Program-made: the position numbers and the translations under genes | The notes under the pieces: model-generated | Databases searched by the model: none | The model's input: only the letters and a program-made list of their open reading frames with translations | Told to the model about the DNA's origin: nothing | In this document: positions 38,001 to 49,228 of the stretch, piece by piece | How positions within the stretch are numbered: the first letter of the stretch is position 1 | Layout of the letters: every line of letters starts with the position of its first letter | Source of the DNA: Cercis canadensis | Taxonomy: Eukaryota > Streptophyta > Magnoliopsida > Fabales > Fabaceae | Length of the DNA stretch: 64,000 nucleotides | Direction: 5' to 3' | Assembly: GCA_003255065.1 (NCBI GenBank) | Contig: QAOA01006682.1 | Coordinates: forward strand, 750,169 to 814,168

Positions 38001-41000
38001 CTTGTCGGCCCCTAGGAGAAAGATCTTGGTGCTTTTAAATTCTTTCCGGCTACTAGGTGAAAGATCACAGTGTTTTTAAATTCTGTCGGCTCCCTGGTGA
38101 AAGATCTCAGTGCTTTAAGATTCTTTCAGCTCCTGGTTGAAAGATCTAGAGGCTTTTAAATTCTTGCCGGTTCCTGAGTAAAAGATCTCGGTGCTTTTAA
38201 ATTCTTATCGACTCATAGGAGAAAGATCTGGAGGATTTTAAATTCTTGTTGGCTACTGGGTGAAAGATCTCAGTGCCTTTAAATTTTGTTGGCTCCCTTG
38301 TAAAAGATCTCGATGATTTTAAATCATGTCGGCTCCTGGGTGAAACATCTCGATGCTTTTAAATTCTTGCCGACTACTGGGAGAAAGATCTCGGTGCTTT
38401 TAAATTCTTTCCTGATACCAGATGAAAGATCTCAGTGCGTTTAAATTTTTTCGGCTCCCTGGCGAAAGATCTCGGTGATTTTAAATTTTGTCAACTCCTG
38501 ATTGAAAGATCTAGGTGCTTTTAAATTCTTGCCGGCTCCTGGGTGAAAGATCTCTATGGGTTTAAATTCTTATCGGCTCCTAGTTGAATGAACTGAGGGA
38601 TTTTAAATTCTAGTTCGCTACTGGAAGAAAGATCTCGGTGCTTTTAAATTCTTGCCGGCTACCAAGTGAAAGATCTTAGTGCTTTTAAATTCTATCGACT
38701 CCCGGTTAAAAGATCTAGATGCTTTTAAACTTTGTTGGATTATGAATGAAAGAACTCAATGCTTTCATATTCTTGTCAGCTATAGGGTGAAAGATCTTTG
38801 TGCTATTAAATTCTTGTCGACTACTAGGCGAAAATCTTAGTGCGTATAAATTTGTCGGTTCCCGGTTCAAAAATCTAGGGGCTTTTGAATTTTTCTTTGC
38901 TCCTTGGTGAAAGGACTCAGGGATTTTAAATTCTTGTCAGCTACTGGTTTCAAGATCTTAGTGCTTTTAATTTTTTTTCGGCTCCCAAGTGAAATATTTC
39001 AATGCTTTTAAATTCTTGTCGGCTCCAGGTTGAAAGATCTCGGTGCTTTTAAATTCTTGTCGGCTCTGGGGTGAAAGATCTCGGTGCTTTAAAACTGTTG
39101 TCGGCTACCAGGTGAAAAATCTCTGTGATTTTAAATCCATGTTTGCTACCGGGTGAAAGATCTCTGTGCTTTTAAATTCTTGTCGGCTCCCGAGAGAAAG
39201 ATCTCGGTGCTTTTAAATTCTTGTCGACTCCCAGGAGAAAGATCTCGGTGTATTTAAATTCTTTCCGGCTACCGGGTGATAGATCTTCGTGGTTTTAAAT
39301 TATGTCAGCTCTCGGGTGACAGATCTCAATGCTTTTAAATTATGTCAGCTCCCTGGTGAAAGATCTCGATGCTTTTAAATTCTTGTCGGGTCCATGGTGA
39401 AACATCTTGGTGCTTTTAAATTCTTGTCGACTTCGGGGTGAAAGTTCTTGGTGCTTTTAAATTCATGTTTGCTATCGGGTGAAAGATCTTTATGCTTTTA
39501 AATTCATGTTTGTTGTTGGGTGAAAGATCTCGGTGCTTTTAAATTCTTGTCGACTCCCAGGAGGAAGATCTCAGTGCATTTATATTCTTTCCGGCTACCG
39601 GGTGAAAGATCTCAATGGTTTTAAATTTTTTCGGCTCCTGGGTGAAAGATCTCAATGCTTTTAAATTATGTTGCTTGGTGAAAGATCTCGTTGCTTTTAA
39701 ATTCTATCATCTCTTGGTTGAAAGATCTCGGTGCTGTTAAATTCTTGCCGCCTCCCGTGTGAAAGATCTCGGTGTTTATAATTTCTTAGCAGCTCCTGGG
39801 AGAATGATCTCGGGGATTTTAAATTCTTGTTGGCTACCAAGTTAAATATCTTAGTGCTTTTAAATTCTATCTGTATACCAGGTGAAATATCTTAGTGCTT
39901 TTAAATTATGTGCGCTCCCAGGTAAAATGTCTATATACTTTTAAATTCTTGTTTGCTCCCGGTTGAATATCTCGGTGCTTTTATATTCTTGTGGGCTCCT
40001 AGGTGAAAGATCTTGGGGGCTTTTAATTTACTGCCAGCTCCCGGGAGAAAGATTTTAGTGCTTTTAAATTCTTGTTGGCTCTGGGGTGAAAGATCTCGGT
40101 TTTTTTAAATTCTTGTCGGCTCCTGGGTGAAGGTTCGCAAGGATTTTAAATTCTTGTCGGCTATGGGGTAAAAGATCTTTGTGCTTTTACATTTTTTTTG
40201 GCTCCCGGATGAAACATTTAGGTGCTTTTAATTTCTTGTCAGGTCCATGGTGAAACATCTTGGTACTTTTAAATTCTTGTCGACATACGGGTGAACGGTC
40301 TCGGTGCTTTTAAATTCATGTTTGCTACTTGGTGAAAGATCTTTGTGCTTTTACATTCATGTTTGCTGCTGGATGAAAGATCTCAATGCTTTTAAATTCT
40401 TGTGGGCTCTCGAGAGAAAGATCTCGGTGCAATTTAATTCTTTTTGGCTACCGGGTGAAAGATGTCAATGGTTTTAAATTCTGTAAGCTCCCGGGTGAAA
40501 GATCTCATTAAATTATGTCAGCTCCCTGGTGAAAGATCTCGATGATTTTAAATTCTATCAGCTCTTGGTTGAAAGATGTCGGTGCCTTTAAATTCTTTCC
40601 GCCTCCCATGTGAAGGATCTTGGTGCTTAAAATTCTTATCAGCTATTGGGAGAATGATCTCAGGGATTTTAAATTCTTGTTGGCAACTAAGTGAAAGATC
40701 TCAGTGCTTTTAAATTCTTGTTTGCTCCCGGGTGAAGATCTCGGTCCTTTTAAATTCTTTCCTACTACTGGGTGAAAGATCACAATGCTTTTAAATTTTG
40801 TTAGCTCCCTGGTGAAAGATCTCGATGCTTTAAGATTCTTTCAGCTGCTGGTTGAAAGATCTAGAGGCTTTTAAATTCTTGCCGTCTCCCGGGTGAAAGA
40901 TCTCGGTGCTTTTAAATTCTTATCGGCTCATGGGAGAATGATATAGAGGATTTTAAATTCTAATTTGCTACTAGGTGAAAGAACTCAGTGCCTTTAAATT

Positions 41001-41720
41001 CTGTCAGCGCCCTTATGAAAGATCTTGATGATTTTAAATCATGTTGGCTCCTAGGTGAAACATATCGGTGCTTTTAAATTATTGCCGGCTACTGGGAGAA
41101 AGATCTTGGTGCTTTTAAATTCTTTCCGGCTATCGGATGAAAGATCTCAGTGCTTTTCAATTTTTTTGGCTCCCTGGTGCAAGATCTCGGTGCTTTTCAA
41201 TTTTGTTAGCTCTTGGTTCAAAGATCTAGGTGCTTTTAAATTTTTGCTAGCTCCTGGTGAAAGATCTCGGTGGTTTTAAATTCTTATCGGCTCCTGGGTG
41301 AATGAACTCGGGGATTTTAAATTCTAGTTCGCTACTGGAAGAAAGATCTTAGTGCTTTTAAATTCTTGCCGGCTACCAGGTGAAAGATCTTAGTGCTTTT
41401 AAATTCTATCAGCTCCCGATTAAAAGATCTAGATGCTTTTAAACTTTGTTGGCTTCCGGGTGAAAGAACTCAATGCTTTCATATTCTTGTCAACTCCAGG
41501 GTGAAAGATCTATGTGCTATTAAATTCTTGTTGGCTACTGGGCAAAAATCTCTGTGCGTATAAATTCTGTTGGCTCCCAGTTCAAAAATCTGGGGGCTTT
41601 TAAATTCTTCTCTACTCCTTGGTTAAAGATCTCAGGGATTTTAAATTCTTGTCGGCTCTGGGTTGAAAGATCTCGGTGCATTAAATTCTTGTCAGCTATA
41701 GGGTGAAAGATCTCGGTGCT
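35012..41720 (+). repeat. Satellite array block 4
   Basis: About 6.7 kb of the same satellite. A signature pair, AGATCTAGATGCTTTTAAA followed by GAAAGAACTCAATGCTTTC, appears near 37250, 38715 and 41430 and again beyond the retrotransposon near 51270, 54675 and 55735. The sequence around 38725-38880 and 41436-41600 is closely alike, an offset of 2714 bp. Confidence 0.95.
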
Positions 41721-43047
41721 TGACAGGTGTCGAACCGTACAAAATTAAACTACTAATTGCAACTAATTTGTAGTATAGGATGCAACCAGTGTCGTCTCCC
41801 AAGGATTCACCAGAACAACTAATCTTTTAAGAACTTAAACAAGAACAGAATAGGGGGGGGGGGGGGGTTTGTGTTGAATGCAATATACTAAGAATTTAGA
41901 AAGCAGTAAACTGAATTTACCAAATAAGAGAAAACGTAATCAACTCAAGCAGGCAACCAAACCTTAATCCATCATTGTTCACTAAAGATAAACTAGATCT
42001 GATTTAATTCTTGGTTAAGTGTTACCTGGAACCCCTAACAATAACACTTAGAATTCTTACTGATTTACCAATCAGGATTCAATTAATCATGGAATTATGA
42101 CTCTAGGCAACTGCTCTATATCACTAAATCCAGATTAATTTAATAACCGAATTATCCAAGTTAACCATATATTAAAGACCTTTAAAGTATGATTATCAAT
42201 CTGATTACTGTTATGAATCTAATCAACCGATTTAAATTCATACAACTCATGCAATCAAAGTACCATTCAATCACATGAAGAAGGGGAGAAGCAGTAATTC
42301 AAATTAAATTAAATCAAACCCGGTTGAAGCATAGGAACTCTGGATTGTCAAGTTTGGCTCCTCTTGAATTGATTACAAACGAATTTAGCCTTCTATGGAA
42401 GACTTGAACACAAAGCAAAGGGGAAAAACGAACTCAGCAAAGGAGGCAGCAGCAGCTCAAGGAATTTCATATCTCTTCTGATTGTATATGATTTGCCTCA
42501 ACAACTTGAGAATATATACTAGCTGCCTGTCTCCTCTAGGTTTCCTAATGATTTCCTAATTATAAAATAAACCTAGTTTCCTAAATTATTAATGGTAAAA
42601 ACATGATCAAGCCTTAGTGTCATGTGTGCTGGCCCAAAAAGCAGATGTTGGCCCAAATAAACATGCTCTGGTCCAATAGGCAGCCCTAAGGAAAGGAATC
42701 AGTCAATGCTGGGCGGAGTGCTGGGCGGAGCAGAAAATCTGGACTGCTTGCACGCGAATTTCAGTTGTCCAGACGCGAGAATCAGCTTCTGGGCTCTTCA
42801 TATGAAATGTGGAATTTTCTGTCAGCTTTCCAACGAAACTGGAATCACATCAATCGGACATCTGTAGCAAAAGATATGGTAAAAAACGTTAAGTAGTGCC
42901 AGAATTTAACAATTAAGCAATTAAAATCTACAAGCACCAACAAGTCCAAATCTACAAAACATGTCTAAAAGCCATAAAAATCACTAGAAACACACACTAA
43001 AAGACTAAGTATAAGAGAAACAAATAGTATAAAATAATGTGTTATCA
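41721..43047 (-). mobile_element. 3' LTR of the full-length element (left)
   Basis: 1327 bp; on the + strand it runs TGACAGGTGTCG to GTGTTATCA. It holds a run of 15 G at 41853-41867, where the partner LTR has 7 (47170-47176) and the solo LTR at 56671 has 5, which explains most of its extra length. A TATA-like word lies at 42511-42520 (complement AGTATATATT). Confidence 0.95.
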
Positions 43048-43060
43048 AATTCCCCCACAC
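43048..43060 (-). other. Terminal polypurine tract
   Basis: The complement reads GTGTGGGGGAATT and touches the LTR start TGATAACAC. It is the counterpart of 2996-3008 and would prime plus-strand DNA. Confidence 0.8.
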
Positions 43061-44256
43061 TTAGCTTTTTGCACTCCTGGGCAAAATCACAAGAAACAAA
43101 CTAACTAGAATAAGAAAAACAGCTCTCCAATCAAATCAAGAATGCAAAGATTAAGGTAAGAAAACAATTCGAACTTAAAGAATAGCAACACTCATGGAAC
43201 AATATCTCTTGACAACTAAAGAAAAAAAAAACATGGCAATTTTATTTAATAGGAATGAGTCAAAGTAGATAGCCTCTCACAAGATAAATAAATGCTCTCA
43301 ATTCTCTCAAGTGTCTAAGGTAAGTATTTCTCTCCCATCATCCTATCAAAATCACACTACCATAAGCTTGTTCACTTTCTCAATCTCCACTACCTATGTC
43401 ACATGCATAACACAAATCAAAAGGACTTTTAAAGGGTTGTAATGGGGAAAGGTAAAAGGATGTCAATAATATGGAAAAATGGCTAAAGCACCCAAGGAAT
43501 CACAAAGAGCATCTAATTATGGAGAATTTCAAGTACTTTATGCATCTTGACTTTGGGCTTCAACTCATTTTTTTCTTTTCCCAAAAAAACTTTATTCTCT
43601 TGTTGCTGCTGTATTTTTTTTTATTTTTTTTTTTGAAGCATAACACTTAACAATTTCAGCCACAACCAATCAGCCACAACTTGATGCTTTGTTTTTGTAA
43701 GAATTTACTCCCTTTTTATTCAATGCAATGCTCTGCAATTCCTAAGGGTTGGGTAGGACATGGTTTTACACTTAGGCTTGCAATGAGCTACACATGAAAG
43801 AAATGATCATTAGGCTCAAAAAGGGGTAATCAAAGGATAAAATCAAGGTTAGCTATTTGGTCTAGTAGCTTCTCAAAGAAAGGAATGCCTTAATCACTTT
43901 TATGCATGCATGTGCAAATGTAATCTCAACTAAGAAACAGAACAAGTTCTAGAGTATCAAATTGATAGATGAAAACACATAAGAAAGAATCATGACATAT
44001 GGCTCAAATCCTCACAGCTTATAAGACTACCAAGAATCAACTCATCCAAATCAAATTTTGTTGCCATATCACTTAAATCTAACAAGCAAGATAATTGTCC
44101 ACTCATGTTGTAGCACTTTAGAATCAAAATTGCTTCAAACTATTCTCTTCACAACTCTTAAATTAATTGGAAAGAACTAGAAAATTCTAAAAATAAAACA
44201 AAAAATAGCAAACCTAAAAGAAAACAAAAACCATAAAAACAGCACAGTAGGCTAAT
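43061..44256 (-). other. Non-coding 3' region of the full-length element
   Basis: About 1.2 kb without a credible gene, between the internal G-rich tract and the polypurine tract. It contains A/T runs (43560-43640). Blocks are similar to 1636-2995 of the first element, for example around 43848-43866. Confidence 0.6.
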
Positions 44257-44291
44257 CCCTCCCCTACACTTAAATTTTTACAGTGTCTTCA
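44257..44291 (-). other. Conserved internal G-rich tract
   Basis: The complement reads ACATTGAAGACACTG, then AATTTAAGTGTAGGGGAGG. It matches 1595-1630 of the first element in content and in place, just downstream of the last stop codon and well before the terminal polypurine tract. Confidence 0.6.
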
Positions 44292-44363
44292 ATGTAAAAG
44301 CTTAACAGTTATCACCAATCAAATCGGACAAGTAAAATAAAAGAGAGAGAAGAAACATCCTTA

Positions 44364-45581
44364 TCAAGTGAGGAAAATAGCTTCGTGCACGAATCGAATT
44401 CCTTTATCAGTTAGCAACCAAGTTCCTTCCTTTATTTGCAACAAGCAAAGCAAGATACCTGGGTCAAAGACCACTCTCACAAAGCCCTTAAAAGACAAAA
44501 CAAAGCTGAAAATCTTATAAATAACATGAAAGCATAAAAATATATAAGGGCATAAAAGAAATAATGAAGTAAGCAATGTAAAACTAGAAGCAACTAAACT
44601 TAGCCCTTGACTTAAAAATTCAGCAAAGCAAGCATTCAAAAGATCACCAAGGGAAATGTGCAGCAAAGAGTTTACAATCCTACCTAAAGCATGAGAAACA
44701 TGAAAATGAAAAACTTTGTTCATTATAGATAGCCAACCATAGATTCCAAAAATAAATCTAAAAGAAGGCAAATTATCATACCCTACAAATCTAAGCCTAT
44801 AACAACCACCCTTAAGCTCATCCTTACAAAATACACTAGTGTCATACAACATGTTGTTCATGCAAGGCTCAAGATGACACTTAGATTCTTGCAAAGAATT
44901 GGCAAATAGCAACATCTCTTGCTCCCCATTTGAAGAATAGCTTGGTCTATGGTTGGCTTGGACAGCTCATGTATTACCTGCACTTATTCCACCAACATCA
45001 AAATATTCACTTGCAACTAAGGTTCTAACATGATCTATACCTAGTGCTCTAGCATGTGAAGAAGTAAGAAGCATGAAATCACCTAACCCTTTAATATTAG
45101 TGCGTAAATCATCACATGCATGCACCATAACTACAAGCTTAGGGTCATGTTGGAACAACTTTTTAGCAAGCTCACAATTAAAATCAAGTTGTGTTAAAGT
45201 AGGAAATAATGTAGAATTGACCGTAGGACCCTTGTCAGGTTCATTTTGGGTTGTATCTTGAGAGCCTTCTTCAAAATCTATAGAATGAGATTCAGGAGAA
45301 TCTCCAGAATTATCATCTCTCAAGAATGCAGAAATCTCAGCACATACAGCACATGGTATTTCACCATCACAATCAGCACATGATTGGCACTGCACAGAAT
45401 CATCAAAACCAACACAATTAGAAAAATTAGCACCTAACTCATTGTAGACTTCTTCAACTAAATCCTCCGCTATTTTCTTGGACTGAGTGGCTCTCTCGGA
45501 TTCTGGGGTCACTGAATCAGGGATAGCTTTCTCTACTGTATGTGGCTTGTTTGTAGGTTGAGGTTCCATTGGTTCTGGCAT
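44364..45581 (-). pseudogene. Cys-motif reading frame, broken by one stop
   Basis: Two open stretches (45581-44967 and 44915-44364) are in the same frame and are separated only by a TGA at 44967-44969 and 17 codons, so they are best read as one frame of 406 codons with one stop. The first part has C65, C68, C71, C77 and C80 (C-x2-C-x2-C-x5-C-x2-C) followed by AEISAFL, clearly alike to the tail of the protease frame at 3-1079, including VEEVYNELG and VGFDDSVQC upstream. The rest of this part is unrecognised. The second part has a strongly hydrophobic stretch, about residues 105-142, that could cross a membrane, then FVRVVFDPGI, shared with the first element, and ends HEAIFLT. No protease or polymerase motif is present. 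Function unknown; an env-like role is only a guess. Confidence 0.6.
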
Positions 45582-46098
45582 AGAATTTTTCAGTTGGTTC
45601 TAGAATTGTCTGTGAAGGGATTATTTTAGAACCTTGAGGCAGCAGTTGACTCACTGAGGATACCAATTTTTCAACCTGAGTCTCTAAATTTTGCATGGTG
45701 GCCTCTGTCCTCTGTTGGAACTGAATGGTATGAGTGGACAATTGCTTCACCAAGTCCTCAATTGAAGGTTCATGTTCTATGCATGTTAAACTTGGTTGTT
45801 GCATAGGCTGCTCTAATGGTTGCCAATACTGCTGTGGTGGGGCTGCATTGCCATATATCAAATTGGTATGATCTCTCCAATCAAGGTTATAGGCATTGAA
45901 GTATGGATCATATATAGGTTGCTGCCATGCAGCTACAAAAGGATCTTGAAATCCATAATCATCATCCGGAAATGTAGGGCATGCATTGGTAGGATGAGAG
46001 GTGCTAGGACAAATGCCACAAAATTGGACTGGTTGTTGATGTTGGGCCATTGTGAACTGTCTCACCAATGAGGATAATTCATCAATGCTATGCTTCAT
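45517..46098 (-). pseudogene. Gag C-terminal remnant with CCHC zinc knuckle
   Basis: Gag binds and packages the element RNA. This 193-codon frame has a perfect zinc knuckle, C27-x2-C30-x4-H35-x4-C40 (CGICPSTSHPTNAC), as in plant Athila/Tat Gag, then a Gln/Pro-rich stretch and a probable coiled coil (about residues 110-150). The long N-terminal half of Gag is missing: an in-frame TAG lies two codons before the ATG (46102-46104), and the open stretch before that is hydrophobic and unlike Gag. The last 15 or so residues look random, and the next frame (ending at 45581 on its 5' side) overlaps by 65 bp in another phase. A small insertion or deletion near an A run at about 45585 is more likely than programmed frameshifting. 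Confidence 0.75.
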
Positions 46099-46104
46099 CC
46101 TCTA

Positions 46105-47012
46105 TTGATCAGCAAGTGATGCAACAACCTTTTTCACTCTTATAGTAGAATGAGAACCTAACATGAGTAAAAAGATAACAAAACACCAAAATACACAAGG
46201 ACAAAAGAAACAATAAAACAGTGAAAGGAAATAACTAAAATCAAAACACACCAAATGCACTAAACAAAAACAAAAAGACACCAAAATAACACTAGTTGAC
46301 CCATCTAAACATTTTAAAAAAAATTTCTACCACCATAGGATGAAAGTTAAATGAAAATGAAACTCAAAAATCAAATAAAAGTTTTTAAAAAATTGGAAAA
46401 GTGGTCAAAACCATGGAATTCGGCTTAAAAATGAGGACCACATTGCATAGCAATGACTATTGATTTTTAGCTCGTTTTCCTTCAACTGACCAAGTTTCAG
46501 GTCAATTGGAGTACAAAAATTTGGCTAAAACAGTACACGCGAAAACTACTAAATCAAATCGAAGCAAGGGGAAAACAAAGGAAAACTGGCACCAAGGCAC
46601 CATAATTCACACAATAGAACCCTAAAATAGCAAAGGAAACAAAACAACAAGAAAAAACTATGACCACAATGCTCACACAATATAAAATTTTGGCCGAAAG
46701 TGGACGAAGATAGAAAAGGAGACAAAATAACGGCAAAGAAAATAAAACAAGGGCAATAATAGCACAAAGTACAGCTCATAGTGCTTCTCACAATGCAATT
46801 TCCTTGTCCATAATTTTGCAGCTCAATCTTAGCTGGTGAGAATCGAAAACAACACAGAACAAAAATACTAAACATGGAAAGAAAACCTAAGCAAAACAGG
46901 AAAACAAGTAGAACAAGAGGAGAATGATGAAGAACAATGACTAGAAACAAGAACAATAAGCAAATAAAACAATAACAAAAGAGTCCTAAGAAGATTAATA
47001 TGTTAGGTAAAA
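46105..47012 (-). other. 5' leader of the full-length element
   Basis: About 0.9 kb between the primer-binding site and the gag remnant. It is A-rich on the + strand. Open stretches (for example 46549-47058) run across the primer-binding site into the LTR and are rich in Phe, Leu and Cys, with no known domain, so they are not called genes. It likely includes the packaging leader, and gag seems to have lost its N-terminal part here. Confidence 0.5.
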
Positions 47013-47030
47013 TCCCCGGCAACGGCGCCA
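47013..47030 (-). other. Primer-binding site for tRNA-Asp
   Basis: The + strand reads TCCCCGGCAACGGCGCCA, identical to the 3' end (with CCA) of plant tRNA-Asp, so on the element strand it is complementary to that tRNA. It lies six bases from the LTR end at 47037. tRNA-Asp priming is known for Athila/Tat-type elements. Confidence 0.9.
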
Positions 47031-47036
47031 AAATTT

Positions 47037-48355
47037 TGACGGGTGCCGAACCGTACAAAATTAAACTACTAATTGCAACTAATTTGTAGTATAGGATGCA
47101 ACCAGTGTCGTCTCCTAAAGATTCACTAGAACAACTAATCTTTTAAGAACTTAAACAAGAACAGAATAAGGGGGGGTTTGTGTTGAATGCAATATACTAA
47201 GAATTTAGAAAGCAGTAAACTGAATTTACCAAATAAGAGAAAACGCAATAAACTCAAGCAGGCAACCAAACCTTAATCCATCCTTGTTCACTAAAGATAA
47301 ACTAGATCTAATTTAATTCTTGGTTAACTGTTACCTGGAACCCCTAACAATAACACTTAGAATTCTTACTGATTTACTAATCAGGATTCAATTAATCATG
47401 GAATTAAGACTCTAGGCAACCGCTCTATATCACTAAATCCAGATTAATTTAATAACCGAATTATCCAAGTTAACCATATATTAAAGACCTTTAAAGTATG
47501 ATTATCAATCTGATTACTGTTATGAATCTAATCAACCGATTTAAATTCATACAACTCATGGAATCAAAGTACCATTCAATCACATGAAGAAGGGGAGAAG
47601 CAGTAATTCAAATTAAATTAAATCAAACCCGGTTGAAGCACAGGAACTCTGGATTGTCAAGTTTGGCTCCTCTTGAATTGATTACAAACGAACTTAGCCT
47701 TCCATGGAAGACTTGAACACAAAGCAAAGGGGAAAAACGAACTCAGCAAAGGAGGCAGCATCAACTCAAGGAATTTCGTATCTCTTCTGATTGTATATGA
47801 TTTGCCTCAACAACTTGAGAATATATACTAGCTGGCTGCCTCCTCTAGGTTTCCTGATGGTTTCCTAATTATAAAATAAACCTAGTTTCCTAAATTATTA
47901 ATGGTAAAAACATGATCAAGCCCTAGTGTCATGTGTGCTGGCCCAAAAAGCAGATGTTGGCCCAAATAAACATGCTCTGGTCCAATAGGCAGCCCTAAGG
48001 AAAGGAATCAGTCAATGCTGGGCGGAGTGCTGGGCGGAGCAGAAAATCTGGACTGCTTGCACGCGAATTTCAGTTGTCCAGACGCGAGAATCAGCTTCTG
48101 GGCTCTTCATATGAAATGTGGAATTTTCTGTCAGCTTTCCAACGAAAGTAGAATCACATCAATCGGACATCTGTAGCAAAAGATATGGTAAAAAACGTAA
48201 GTAGTGCCAGAATTTAACAATTAAGCAATTAAAATCTACAAGCACCAACAAGTCCAAATCTACAAAACATGTCTAAAAGCCATAAAAATCACTAGAAGCA
48301 CACACTAAAAGACTAAGTATAAGGGAAACAAATAGTATAAAATAATGTGTTATCA
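47037..48355 (-). mobile_element. 5' LTR of the full-length element (right)
   Basis: 1319 bp; on the + strand it runs TGACGGGTGCCG to GTGTTATCA. It carries the promoter for the element. It is nearly identical to the left LTR, with many differences being C/T or G/A changes. Its outer 310 bp are copied again at 48919-49228. Confidence 0.95.
47820..47830 (-). promoter_or_regulatory. Probable TATA box of the 5' LTR
   Basis: The complement reads TAGTATATATT, about 525 bases into the LTR in the direction of transcription. It is kept in the other LTR (42511-42520). A start about 30 bases downstream would be expected; the sequence alone does not prove it. Confidence 0.4.
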
Positions 48356-48918
48356 GTGCTTTTAAATTCTTATCGGCTACCAAGTGAAAGATCTTTGTGC
48401 TTTTAAATTCATGTTTGCTCCTGGGTGAAAGATCTCAGTGCTTTTAAATTCTTGTCAGCTCCCAAAAGAAAGATCTCAGTGCATTTAAATTATTTCCGGC
48501 TACTGGGTGAAAGATCTCAGTGGTTTTAAATTCTGTCGGCTCTCGGGTGAAAGATCTCAATGCGTTTAAATTTTGTTGGCTCCCTGGTGAAAGATCTCGG
48601 TGCATTTAAATTCTTGTCGTCACCTGGGAGAAAGATCTCGGTGCATTTATATTCTTTCTGGCTACCGAGTGAAAGATCTCAGTGGTTTTAAATTTTGTCG
48701 GCTCCTGGGTGAAAGATCTCAATGCTTTTCAATTATGTCGGCTCCCTGGTGAAAGATCTCAGTGTTTTTAAATTTTGTCAGCTCTTGGTTGAAAGATCTC
48801 GGTGCTTTTAAATTCTTGCCGCCTCCCATGTGAAGGATCTCGGTGCTTATAAATTCTTATCAGCTCCTCAGAGAATGATCTCGGGGATTTTAAATTCTTG
48901 TTGGCTACCAGGTTAAAT
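48356..48918 (+). repeat. Satellite array block 5
   Basis: Satellite between the full-length element and the second LTR scrap; it is the satellite part of the first copy of the 873-bp duplication. Confidence 0.95.
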
Positions 48919-49228
48919 ATCTGGACTGCTTGCACGCGAATTTCAGTTGTCCAGACGCGAGAATCAGCTTCTGGGCTCTTCATATGAAATGTGGAATTTT
49001 CTGTCAGCTTTCCAACGAAACTGGAATCACATCAATCGGACATCTGTAGCAAAAGATATGTTAAAAAATGTAAGTAGTGCCAGAATTTAACAATTAAGCA
49101 ATTAAAATCTACAAGCACCAATAAGTCCAAATCTACAAAACATGTCTAAAAGCCATAAAAATCACTAGAAGCACACACTAAAAGACTAAGTATAAGGGAA
49201 ACAAATAGTATAAAATAATGTGTTATCA
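48919..49228 (-). mobile_element. Duplicated LTR end fragment
   Basis: About 310 bp equal to 48046-48355, the outer end of the right LTR, with no target duplication of its own. It arose by segmental duplication, not insertion. At 49016-49030 it shares AACGAAACTGG with the left LTR, where the right LTR reads AACGAAAGTAG, so the right LTR changed after the duplication. Confidence 0.9.

Larger units (their letters stand above)
41721..48355 (-). mobile_element. Full-length non-autonomous Athila/Tat-like element
   Basis: A complete 6635-bp insertion with two LTRs (41721-43047 and 47037-48355) and perfect 5-bp target copies GTGCT at 41716-41720 and 48356-48360. On the - strand the order is LTR, tRNA-Asp primer site (47013-47030), leader, broken gag end, Cys-motif frame, last frame, internal G-rich tract, 3' region, polypurine tract, LTR. 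The internal part is only about 4 kb, with no protease, reverse transcriptase, RNase H or integrase, so it needed proteins from another element. The LTRs differ at about 30 positions over 1.3 kb by eye, so insertion is fairly recent in evolutionary terms. Confidence 0.95.

Noticed and set aside
45517-45581. Programmed frameshift between the gag remnant and the Cys-motif frame
   Set aside because: The phase change is +1 (or -2) near an A run, which does not match the usual -1 slippery site. A simple indel in a dead copy explains it.
45820-46071. 83-codon open frame on the + strand
   Set aside because: It is antisense to the zinc-knuckle gag remnant, which has a clear motif.
47013-47030. Sequence identical to the 3' end of tRNA-Asp
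   Set aside because: Only 18 bases, lying six bases from an LTR. It is a primer-binding site, not a tRNA gene.
46549-47058. 169-codon open frame on the minus strand
   Set aside because: It starts inside the LTR and runs across the tRNA primer-binding site; its composition is that of A/T-rich non-coding DNA.
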